NCBI GenBank assembly: GCA_020634885.1
Contig: JACKAW010000003.1
Coordinates: forward strand, 62,001 to 126,000
Source of the DNA: Anaerolineales bacterium
GTDB taxonomy: Bacteria > Chloroflexota > Anaerolineae > Anaerolineales > Villigracilaceae
DNA length: 64,000 bases
Direction: 5' to 3'
Part shown: one piece after another, positions 31,283 through 38,671 of the stretch
Layout: each line of letters begins with the position of its first letter
Numbering within the stretch: position 1 is the first letter of the stretch
The notes under the pieces: model-generated
Told to the model about the DNA's origin: nothing
Database searches by the model: none
What the model saw: only the letters and a program-made list of their open reading frames with translations
Program-made: the position numbers and the translations under genes

Positions 31283-32512
31283 ATGAGCCTCCCATCCCAT
31301 CACATCGACATCAATCAACCTGATTTCATCAAAGACCCCTACGACCAACTGGCGAACCTGCGAAAAGAAATGCCGGTCTATCTCGACTCGGTTTGGAATA
31401 AGGTCTTCTTTACCCGCCATGCCGATATTGCCGCCCTGCTCAAAGACAAACGCCTTGGGCGGACGATGCTGCACCGCTACTCACGCGATGAGATCGGCTG
31501 GCCTCCACCCGACCCACGCGAAGCGCCCTTCCGCCGCTATCAAGACAACGTTTTCATGGATATGGAAGCGGACGCCCACACACGCATCCGCTCGTTGGTG
31601 ACGAAGGTCTTCACGCCCAAGCGTGTGGAAAGTATGCGCGCCACGCTCGAACGAACCACACACAAACTGATCGACGCCGTAGAAGCCAACGGCAAAGCGG
31701 ACTTTGTCCACGATATTGCTGAGCCGCTGCCGGTCATTATGATCGCCAGTTTGCTGGGTATTCCCGATGAGCAAATTCAATATCTGCGCCCGTGGTCGAA
31801 TGCCATCGTCAAGATGTATGAGCTGGGATACACCGATCAACAAGTGGAAGAAGCCAACCGCGCCGCCACCGAATTTATGGAGATGATCGGTTCACTTGCC
31901 GCCGAACGAAGAGTCAAGCCGCAGGATGATCTCATCACCGAATTGGTGCAGGTTGAAGAGAAAGGCGACAAACTCACAGAAGACGAACTACGCGCCACCG
32001 CCATCTTTCTGCTCAATGCCGGGCACGAAGCCACGGTCAACGGGTCTTCGCTTGGGTTGCAGGCACTCTTCCAGAAACCCGACCAACTCCAAATCATGAA
32101 AGAGGCGGTTGCCGCAGGCAACACATCCCTGCTCAAAACGGGCGTCGATGAAATGTTGCGCTACGAAACTCCGCTGCCGATGTTCGAGCGATATGTCATC
32201 GAAGATATGGATTTCAACGGGGTCAAGTTGAAGCGCGGAACAGAAGTGGCGTTGATGTACATCTCGGGCAACCGCGATGAAGCCCGCTTCACCCAACCGA
32301 ATGAGCTGGTTCTAACCAGAGAAGATAATCCCCTGCTGACGTTTGGTCTGGGCACGCATTACTGCCTCGGCGCTCCGCTGGCACGTTTGGAATTGCAGGT
32401 GTTGTTCAGTGTGTTGTTCACGCGCTGCCCGAACATCCGTCCGGCAGGTGAAGCGGAGTTTTCCTCCGGCTTCGTCATTCGCGGGTTGAACAAATTGCCA
32501 GTGGAGTTTTAG
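31283..32512 (+). CDS. Cytochrome P450
   Basis: Soluble bacterial class I P450 of 409 aa. The heme-thiolate motif FGLGTHYCLGAPLAR places the ligand at C361, the I-helix oxygen motif is LLNAGHEAT (AGHEA in place of AGxET), the K-helix ExxR is EMLRYETP, and the helix C region DAHTRIRSLV is clear. It would hydroxylate a small hydrophobic substrate using ferredoxin-type partners not seen nearby. No signal peptide or anchor is present. It stands alone between a MITE-like element and an inverted repeat. The CYP family cannot be assigned by eye. Confidence 0.95.
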   Translation: MSLPSHHIDINQPDFIKDPYDQLANLRKEMPVYLDSVWNKVFFTRHADIAALLKDKRLGRTMLHRYSRDEIGWPPPDPREAPFRRYQDNVFMDMEADAHTRIRSLVTKVFTPKRVESMRATLERTTHKLIDAVEANGKADFVHDIAEPLPVIMIASLLGIPDEQIQYLRPWSNAIVKMYELGYTDQQVEEANRAATEFMEMIGSLAAERRVKPQDDLITELVQVEEKGDKLTEDELRATAIFLLNAGHEATVNGSSLGLQALFQKPDQLQIMKEAVAAGNTSLLKTGVDEMLRYETPLPMFERYVIEDMDFNGVKLKRGTEVALMYISGNRDEARFTQPNELVLTREDNPLLTFGLGTHYCLGAPLARLELQVLFSVLFTRCPNIRPAGEAEFSSGFVIRGLNKLPVEF

Positions 32513-32531
32513 CAGACTACTTTGAACATCT

Positions 32532-32601
32532 CACCACGGAGCGCACAGAGATCACAGAGAAAAAACTCTTAAGTCTCTGTGCGCTTTGTGGTCTCTGTGG
32601 T
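32532..32601. repeat. Intergenic long inverted repeat
   Basis: Arms built from CCACGGAG/CACAGAG and CTCTGTG/CTCTGTGG words fold the P450-hlyIII spacer into an imperfect hairpin. Similar words occur in the repeats at 33351 and 57572. Confidence 0.65.
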
Positions 32602-32613
32602 AAACAATAAATC

Positions 32614-33312
32614 ATGAACACGACAAAACCACCGCTCGACCCCATGATCTCGTCGCCAGACAGCAACGAGTATTTCAACGCCATCAGCCATCTCATCGGC
32701 GCGATTCTTTCGATTTCTGCGCTGGCTGTTTTGGTTTCACTCGCTGCCATTGCCGGAAAACCCGCTCATGTGGTGGGCTTTGCCATTTATGGTGTGAGTT
32801 TATTTCTCTCGTTCCTATTCAGTTGTTTGCTGCATTTCTTTTTACTGTTCAACAAGTATTACCGCGTTTTCGGTATTCTCGACCACAACGCCATTTACAT
32901 TTTGATCGCAGGCACATACACGCCTTTCTGTTTGACCATTTTTAGCGGGGCGACCGGCTGGGTTTTGTTCGGTGTGATCTGGAGCCTGGCGGTTTTCTTC
33001 ATCACGCTCAAATCCATTTTCTTTGCAAAGATTCCGGTCTGGCTCTCGCAGGCTTCGTTCCTGTTGATGGGTTGGATCATCGTCTTTCTGGTCGGTCCCA
33101 TCTCGAATCAACTGGGACCCAATGCCATGGCATTGTTGATCGCAGGCGGATTGAGCTACACTGTCGGCGCGATCAGTTTTGCAATTGGCAAACCCAACCC
33201 CTTCCCACCTTATTTTGGCAATCACGAAATTTGGCATCTTTGTGTTTTAGCAGGCAACACGTTTATGTTTCTGGTCATGCTATGGCATGTGCTGCCGTTT
33301 TCGAACGGGTAA
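32614..33312 (+). CDS. Hemolysin III / PAQR family membrane protein
   Basis: A 232-aa, seven-helix protein of the HlyIII/PAQR family. The N-terminal NAISHLIGA, the central HNAIYILIAGTYTPF and the C-terminal GNHEIWHLCVLAGN hold the conserved Asp/His metal-site residues of this family, which are thought to act as ceramidase-like hydrolases or lipid modulators. The protein is complete and the N-terminal tail is short and polar. It lies between two intergenic inverted repeats with no co-transcribed neighbour. Its role in bacteria is poorly known. Confidence 0.88.
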   Translation: MNTTKPPLDPMISSPDSNEYFNAISHLIGAILSISALAVLVSLAAIAGKPAHVVGFAIYGVSLFLSFLFSCLLHFFLLFNKYYRVFGILDHNAIYILIAGTYTPFCLTIFSGATGWVLFGVIWSLAVFFITLKSIFFAKIPVWLSQASFLLMGWIIVFLVGPISNQLGPNAMALLIAGGLSYTVGAISFAIGKPNPFPPYFGNHEIWHLCVLAGNTFMFLVMLWHVLPFSNG

Positions 33313-33350
33313 AACAACGTCAAGAATGAATAAGGAATTTTTGAAATTCA

Positions 33351-33439
33351 CCACAGATAAACCCAGATGTACGCAGATTGGTATCTGAATTTCGGCTAAA
33401 TAATCAGCTTTTATCCTGTTTATCTGTGTACATCTGTGG
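33351..33439. repeat. Intergenic long inverted repeat
   Basis: CCACAGATAAACCCAGATGT on the left pairs imperfectly with ATCTGTGTACATCTGTGG on the right across an AT-rich centre. It precedes the mtnN promoter region. Confidence 0.7.
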
Positions 33440-33502
33440 TCAAGAACGGTCATCCGTTATTCACGTTAAAATACAGAAAATCCATTTGAAGGAAACGTGC
33501 TC

Positions 33503-34261
33503 ATGAAGATTGGCATTATCGGCGCAATGGATGAAGAACTCATTCCCATTCGCGCACTCGCTCAACACCTTGAAAAGATCGAACGCGGCAACCGCACCTA
33601 CTGGCACGGCGACATGCATGGGCATCAGGTCTATCTTACCCGCTGCGACCCCGGCAAAGTCAATGCGGTGATCGCCACCCAGCAACTACTTGACTTCTTC
33701 GAACCCGACGTACTCTTCAACATGGGCAGTTCCGGGGCACTCGCCCCGAATCTTGAAGTCGGCGACCTCGTTGTTGCCACTGACGCCATTCAACATGACT
33801 TCGACCTGACCGGCTGGGGATTAAAACCCGGCGAAATTCTTTTTGATGTCATCACCCAAAAAGAGGACGGGCAGCTCAGTTTTAACTCCCGCCATGCCTT
33901 TACCACCGACTCCAAACTCACTGACCTGGCTTTTGAAACCGCCCGCTCACTACCGCTAGACGAGATCAACGGACACGCCCCCAAAGTTTACAAAGGGCGA
34001 TTGGTAAGCGGCGATCAGTTCATCAGCAGCACCGAAAAAGCCGGTCAACTCCTCGCCATTCACAACGCCCTTGCTGTAGATATGGAAGCCGCCGCCATCG
34101 CCCACACCTGCGAGATCAACAAAGTGCCTTTCCTCTGCGTCCGCGCCATGTCCGACAAAGCCGACCACTCTGCCAACGTCAGCTTTACCGATTTTCTTCA
34201 AGCAGCAACGCAGAATTATGGCAGGGTTTTTGATAAGATCATTCAAGAAATCGGCAAATAG
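33503..34261 (+). CDS. mtnN: 5'-methylthioadenosine/S-adenosylhomocysteine nucleosidase
   Basis: MtnN (Pfs) removes adenine from SAH and MTA. From SAH it yields S-ribosylhomocysteine, the substrate of LuxS. The N-terminal GIIGAMDEELIPI, the FNMGSSGALAPNLEVGDLV phosphorylase-fold signature, SGDQFISS and the catalytic region AVDMEAAAIAHTC with ADHSANVSFTDF identify it. At 252 aa it is normal length. The ATG at 33503 has GAAGGA 9 nt upstream, better than the GTG two codons earlier. Its presence alongside the LuxS-family gene at 7381 means that both steps of SAH recycling are encoded in this window. Confidence 0.95.
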   Translation: MKIGIIGAMDEELIPIRALAQHLEKIERGNRTYWHGDMHGHQVYLTRCDPGKVNAVIATQQLLDFFEPDVLFNMGSSGALAPNLEVGDLVVATDAIQHDFDLTGWGLKPGEILFDVITQKEDGQLSFNSRHAFTTDSKLTDLAFETARSLPLDEINGHAPKVYKGRLVSGDQFISSTEKAGQLLAIHNALAVDMEAAAIAHTCEINKVPFLCVRAMSDKADHSANVSFTDFLQAATQNYGRVFDKIIQEIGK

Positions 34262-34316
34262 CGCAAACCAGTTTGAAGTTATCGAAGTCAAATTCGTGAA
34301 GGAATTTGAATAAACC

Positions 34317-34775
34317 ATGCTGAAAAAATTTCCTGGCATTTTGGTTCAGGGGTATCAGGTTGCATCCCGCCCCTCCAAAGATTATCCCTACAGCGCCCTC
34401 GAAAAACAGAAACCCTATTTCAAGGCGCTAGGGTTGGACTTGTACGGTTTTTTTACCGGCACGCTTAATATTTCCATCGCGCCATTGAGTTTTGAGATGA
34501 CCGCGCCAGAATTTACCTTTCCACTCGTCGAATGGACAGACCTGCACCCACCCGAGACTTTCTCCTTCTCGCGTTGCAATGTAATATTCAAAAATAAAAA
34601 ATACCCCGGTTGGGTGTATTATCCACACCCAGAGACAAAGAAAAACCATTTTCAAGACAGGTCTCTTCTGGAAGTTATCGCCCATAAAGTGACTGGCATT
34701 CAATATGGAGATACTCTTGAAGTTGAACTGAATTTGCAGGAGGTAGAAATCCAGGCAGATACCTCACCGTCATAG
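34317..34775 (+). CDS. Uncharacterised protein, possibly RibK/DUF120-like barrel
   Basis: A 152-aa soluble protein. The order G-Y-Q-V...YFKALGLDLYGFFTGTLNISI followed by PHPETKKNHF, LLEVIAHKVTGIQYGDTLEVEL loosely matches archaeal CTP-dependent riboflavin kinases (DUF120), where a LG..PYPGTLN segment and a closing D-G-D-x-V-x-V strand are typical. Similarity by eye is weak and catalytic residues cannot be confirmed. It starts 55 bp after mtnN with no strong ribosome site. If not a RibK relative, it is an orphan. Function not assigned. Confidence 0.45.
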   Translation: MLKKFPGILVQGYQVASRPSKDYPYSALEKQKPYFKALGLDLYGFFTGTLNISIAPLSFEMTAPEFTFPLVEWTDLHPPETFSFSRCNVIFKNKKYPGWVYYPHPETKKNHFQDRSLLEVIAHKVTGIQYGDTLEVELNLQEVEIQADTSPS

Positions 34776-34878
34776 GCAAATCAGTTCCAACACAAGGCTG
34801 TAACGTTGATCTCCATCACCCAAAAGTTCTAATTTTCGGAGAATTTTCGTCTCACTCGTGTACAATTGGTAAAAGAAT

Positions 34879-35616
34879 ATGCGTATTGCTTTTATTTCAG
34901 ATATTCATGGAAATTTCACTGCTCTTGAAGCTGTTCTTAAAGATATTGATCAGCAAAACATAGATCAGTTGATCTGCCTGGGAGACACCGTCAGCCTTGG
35001 TCCTCAACCTGTTGAGGTGTTAAAAGCATTAAGAGAGCGTAATGCAATTACCATTATGGGGAATCACGATCAGGCAATTCTTGAGCCGGAAAAAGCACAA
35101 AATTTTGAGATCACCTCACACCTGATCCCAGACCTGCTCTGGGGGCGCAAACAACTATCCGATGAGAATTTCGAGTACATCCACAGTTTCAAACCTGGTC
35201 ACACTGTCACTCTTCCCAACGGTACAGAATTATTTGCATATCATGGGTCTCCCAAATCGACCACTGACCTGATACTTCCGACCACTTCGACGGAAGTACT
35301 TCAAGAGCTATATGCGGGGCTAACAGCCACTGTTTTCATCGGCGGGCATACTCATATTCAAATGCACCGCCGCCATGGAGACCTTTTGTTCCTGAATTCA
35401 GGCAGCGTTGGAAATGCTTTTAAGTTTGCCTACTCGCCAGGGAATCCGCCCAGCCTGCTCCGATGGGCTGAATATGCGATCGTGGAACAGGATGGAATTT
35501 TTTTGCGCTCAGATATGCGGCGCATATATTTCGATATCGAGGCATTGCTTGAGCGGGTTAGAGCAAGCAGCCTGCCCGGCGCTGATTGGTGGTTTCGCCA
35601 GTATCCATCAAGGTAG
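34879..35616 (+). CDS. Calcineurin-like metallophosphoesterase (YfcE/MJ0936 type)
   Basis: All motifs of a small two-metal phosphodiesterase are visible: ISDIHGNFTALEAVL (D8, H10), CLGDTVSLGPQPVEV, IMGNHDQAI, AYHGSP and FIGGHTHIQMHR. Such enzymes hydrolyse phosphodiesters of small molecules or nucleotides; the substrate is unknown. At 245 aa it is a typical length for the family. A TACAAT box lies 13 nt before the ATG without a clear ribosome site. It is followed by a terminator, so it is a single-gene unit. Confidence 0.92.
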   Translation: MRIAFISDIHGNFTALEAVLKDIDQQNIDQLICLGDTVSLGPQPVEVLKALRERNAITIMGNHDQAILEPEKAQNFEITSHLIPDLLWGRKQLSDENFEYIHSFKPGHTVTLPNGTELFAYHGSPKSTTDLILPTTSTEVLQELYAGLTATVFIGGHTHIQMHRRHGDLLFLNSGSVGNAFKFAYSPGNPPSLLRWAEYAIVEQDGIFLRSDMRRIYFDIEALLERVRASSLPGADWWFRQYPSR

Positions 35617-35624
35617 CACATTCA

Positions 35625-35658
35625 ATTGCCCTCAAAAGTCGTTTCGGGGGCAATCTTG
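35625..35658 (+). terminator. Intrinsic terminator
   Basis: ATTGCCCTC / GGGGGCAAT arms (one T-G pair) followed by CTTGTTTT, right after the phosphodiesterase gene. Confidence 0.75.
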
Positions 35659-35834
35659 TTTTAAGGTTTTTGGTGGCGGCACATTTTCGGGTGAAAAAAA
35701 ACAGAGTGCAGATTCCAGCCCAAAATTGAGACCGAACCGGGGTTTTCATCCTTAAAAAATTGCAAGAACATTGCAAATGAAATCGAGTAAAATTAATTCA
35801 ATAATTATCCCCTGAAAACAGGAGGCTTTTCGGC

Positions 35835-37301
35835 ATGTTCGTTACGAAGAATCTTTACCAGAACGATGATGCGTGGAAGAAATCTCCGCTTGGAAATTCA
35901 AGCGAGACTATTGGCTCGTGGGGGTGTTTGCTCACATCCGTTACCATGATGCTCAACGGAATTGGGTATAACGAGACCCCTCAAACCGTCAATGACAAAA
36001 TGAAAAAATCTGGCGGTTTTCAGGGGGCGCTTTTTATTCCAAGCGTTTTGCCCTATGTGTGGCCCAATTGCGCCTATCAAGATATGCAACCCTGCGAGAG
36101 TTTCCCTGCACCAATTCCGCAGATCGATGCCGCAGTCGCTGCTGGAAAACCGGTCATCCTTCAGGTAGACTGGAACAAGCAAGCGGGCATTCAAACTCAC
36201 TTTGTTTTGGTCAAAGAAAAGAAGGGTGATGATTACATCCTTTACGACCCGTATAAATACGGCGGAGACAGCCCAGACAAACCCGTCTTTCTTACTCAAC
36301 GATACAAATACAATGGCGCAACGCTTGCATCAGAGATCAGCGCGGTACTTTGGTTTAATAACTACAGCCTCGCTGCCCCTGAACCGCCTGAAATGACAAC
36401 CGCCCCGCTCCCTGCTGAAAAATTTGTAGTTTATGCTGCTGAGGATGATCTTGCCCTGCGGGCCGACCCCGCAACCACAGGGTACCTTTGGAAACGCATG
36501 TTGCAGAACTCTGAGCTTATCAGCCTTGAACCCAAGGCGCAGGCTGCTGCCAAGATCGGCGTACAGGGTCAGTGGCTTCAGGTACAAGACCCGAAAGGCG
36601 ATCAGGGATATGTAGCCGCCTGGTTTGTTTCGGATAAAAAAGTGGTTCCGCAGCCTGCTGCCCCTGCCGCTTCTTCTTCTACAACTTCGGCTGGTTCAGC
36701 GCCCAAACCTGGTGCGGCACCGAAGCCGGGTGCAGCCGCCCCAAAACCAGGCGCTGCTGCCCAAAAGCCGAGCACGGGTTATGCCCAACCTGCTCCCATT
36801 CCCCCAGGTGCAATGGCGGTTTTGCCCACCGAAGAACTTTCCTTCCGCAGCCAGCCGGTTGTGGCAGATAACACCCTCATGCGCAGGATCCCGCCTACAG
36901 AGCAGTTGATCTGCCTTGAGCCTGCGGATCAAGCCATTAAAAAAGTAGGTGTTCAAAACCAATGGCTTAAAGTAAGAGCCGCCGATAACAAGGAAGGCTA
37001 CGTGGCTGCGTGGTATGTGAAATACGCAGGTGGCTCAACCGCTCAAGCCAATGCAGCCGCTGCCCCAGCGCCTGCCGCAAACAGCGGCGGAGTGAAGGTA
37101 CGCACCACTGCCGAAATGGTATCTCTTCGCAAAGAACCTGTGGTCAGTGACGCAACATTGATAAAACGTGTTCCAATCGGGTATGAATTTATTGTCACAG
37201 AAGCTGGTGGCGAAGCCAAGGTCGGCAAAAATGACCAGTGGATCAAGGTGAAAGACGCCGCCCACGAAGGCTACGTTGCCGCCTGGTTCGTTGCCCGATA
37301 A
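35835..37301 (+). CDS. C39-like cysteine peptidase with three SH3-type domains, no signal peptide
   Basis: The N-terminal half is a papain-fold peptidase of the C39-like type: active Cys in GSWGCLLTS (C31), His in IQTHFVLVKEK (H122) and Asp in YILYDPY (D138). Three SH3b-like repeats follow (about 195-255, 325-385, 415-480), each with an LR-x-P-x...R(M/I/V)..x..I/L-x-LEP pattern and ending in GYVAAWxV. Pro/Ala-rich linkers (KPGAAAPKPGAAAQ) separate the first two. No export signal is seen, so unlike wall-targeted SH3b peptidases it should be cytosolic. AGGAGG precedes the ATG. The SLATT-like gene starts 20 bp downstream, so they share an operon. Confidence 0.75.
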   Translation: MFVTKNLYQNDDAWKKSPLGNSSETIGSWGCLLTSVTMMLNGIGYNETPQTVNDKMKKSGGFQGALFIPSVLPYVWPNCAYQDMQPCESFPAPIPQIDAAVAAGKPVILQVDWNKQAGIQTHFVLVKEKKGDDYILYDPYKYGGDSPDKPVFLTQRYKYNGATLASEISAVLWFNNYSLAAPEPPEMTTAPLPAEKFVVYAAEDDLALRADPATTGYLWKRMLQNSELISLEPKAQAAAKIGVQGQWLQVQDPKGDQGYVAAWFVSDKKVVPQPAAPAASSSTTSAGSAPKPGAAPKPGAAAPKPGAAAQKPSTGYAQPAPIPPGAMAVLPTEELSFRSQPVVADNTLMRRIPPTEQLICLEPADQAIKKVGVQNQWLKVRAADNKEGYVAAWYVKYAGGSTAQANAAAAPAPAANSGGVKVRTTAEMVSLRKEPVVSDATLIKRVPIGYEFIVTEAGGEAKVGKNDQWIKVKDAAHEGYVAAWFVAR

Positions 37302-37321
37302 ACCGAGGAAAGAGGATACTC

Positions 37322-38638
37322 ATGGAAACTGAAACTCAAGAACCCACCCCCATCCTCCAAATCGCGTGGACCCGTTTCGCGCAAATGGATGCGTACTCAA
37401 CCAAAAGAACCAAAATTCACACGCTCTTCCGCAGATGGATCGCCGTGTTAAGTGTGTTGGCAACTTTTTTTGCAGTCATCACCACCTACTTCCCCTCTGA
37501 TCAACCTTCGTTGCTCGGCGTGGTATTGAAGGTCTTTCTTATTATGACCCCCATTCTCGCTTCGGCATTGGCGGCATACGGAAGTAAATTCCTCTCCAGT
37601 GGAGATTGGCTTGTTGCCCGCGCCGGTGCAGAAGAGATACTTAAAGAAATCTACATGTACCGCACGGTACTAAAAAACTCCGCCCACCGAAATGTTTGGC
37701 TGGAAAATCGTCTGGTAGAAATTCAACGCTCGGTCTTTCGCGGTTTGAATGGGGAATTAACCATCCCTCCCTATGAAGGATACCTGCCCCCTCACTACAA
37801 TCAACAAGATGCTTACAGTGACCCCGGGTTCCATGACCTCCCGGGTGATGAGTACTTCCGCTACAGGCTGGAATCTCAACTTGGCTGGCATGTACGCAAA
37901 GTCAATAAATATCAGCAAGAACGTGTCCGATTACAGTTATTTATTATTCTTTCCGGCGTAGCCGGTGCGGCATTCGCTGTCTTCATTCCATTGTGGACAG
38001 CCCTCGCCGCATCTTTCACAGCTGTATTGATCGGCTGGCAGGAACTTCGTAACCTGGACTCTGTTGTACGTAACTATAGCAAGGTCATTATGGAGTTGAG
38101 CATTCTCTTCGATCACTGGCGAAACCTGGATAGAACAAGCCAAACCGATGCCGAATTCTTCAAAATGGTGCGTTCCACCGAAGATATTCTTTGGGGCCAA
38201 AATGTTGAGTACATCAAGGCAATGCAGGAAGCGCTCAAGGAATCTGACCTTGAAGAAGAAGCCAGTCTTATCAATCAAGTCATCAAGGAAGCCCGCGAAT
38301 CAGACCGCCGCTTAAAGCAAAATATGCGCGATGCCGTGGTGGATTTCACTGCTGACCGACTTGAAGAATCAGAAGAAAAAATCACCGAAAACTTCAAAGA
38401 GGTTCTCTCTTCTCTTGCTGAAGAAGCATCTTCTGATCTTGTACAGGCAGAACTCGCAGAGATGCGAAAAGCCGCTCAGAAATTCTCTGAAAACCTCGCC
38501 AACAAGATCGGGCTTTCCAGCGCATTGGAAGAAATCTTTGCAGAATTCAAGGGTGTGGATGTAAGTGTAAGCACGCCGCGTGAAACGCTCAACAACCTGC
38601 TGGCACGCTACCCCAAGAACAGCGAAGTCAAAGGCTAA
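37322..38638 (+). CDS. SLATT/DUF4231-like membrane protein with coiled-coil tail
   Basis: 438 aa. Two helical hairpins span the membrane (about 39-57 with 64-86, and 205-222 with 224-240). The first is followed by the SLATT-like stretch AYGSKFLSSGDWLVARAGAEEILKEIYMYRT, and the region before the second by YRLESQLGWHVRKVNKYQQE. A long charged coiled coil (about 290-405) and a helical end domain (LSSALEEIFAEF...LNNLLARYPKNSEV) complete it. SLATT proteins are predicted pore-forming effectors in nucleotide-signal conflict systems (established for the family). The ATG at 37322 has GAGGA upstream; an in-frame extension into the peptidase gene is rejected. It lies between the peptidase and a DUF4071-type protein. 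Confidence 0.65.
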   Translation: METETQEPTPILQIAWTRFAQMDAYSTKRTKIHTLFRRWIAVLSVLATFFAVITTYFPSDQPSLLGVVLKVFLIMTPILASALAAYGSKFLSSGDWLVARAGAEEILKEIYMYRTVLKNSAHRNVWLENRLVEIQRSVFRGLNGELTIPPYEGYLPPHYNQQDAYSDPGFHDLPGDEYFRYRLESQLGWHVRKVNKYQQERVRLQLFIILSGVAGAAFAVFIPLWTALAASFTAVLIGWQELRNLDSVVRNYSKVIMELSILFDHWRNLDRTSQTDAEFFKMVRSTEDILWGQNVEYIKAMQEALKESDLEEEASLINQVIKEARESDRRLKQNMRDAVVDFTADRLEESEEKITENFKEVLSSLAEEASSDLVQAELAEMRKAAQKFSENLANKIGLSSALEEIFAEFKGVDVSVSTPRETLNNLLARYPKNSEVKG

Positions 38639-38671
38639 ACCGTCTTTTCCATAACCAGGAGATATTTCGAC

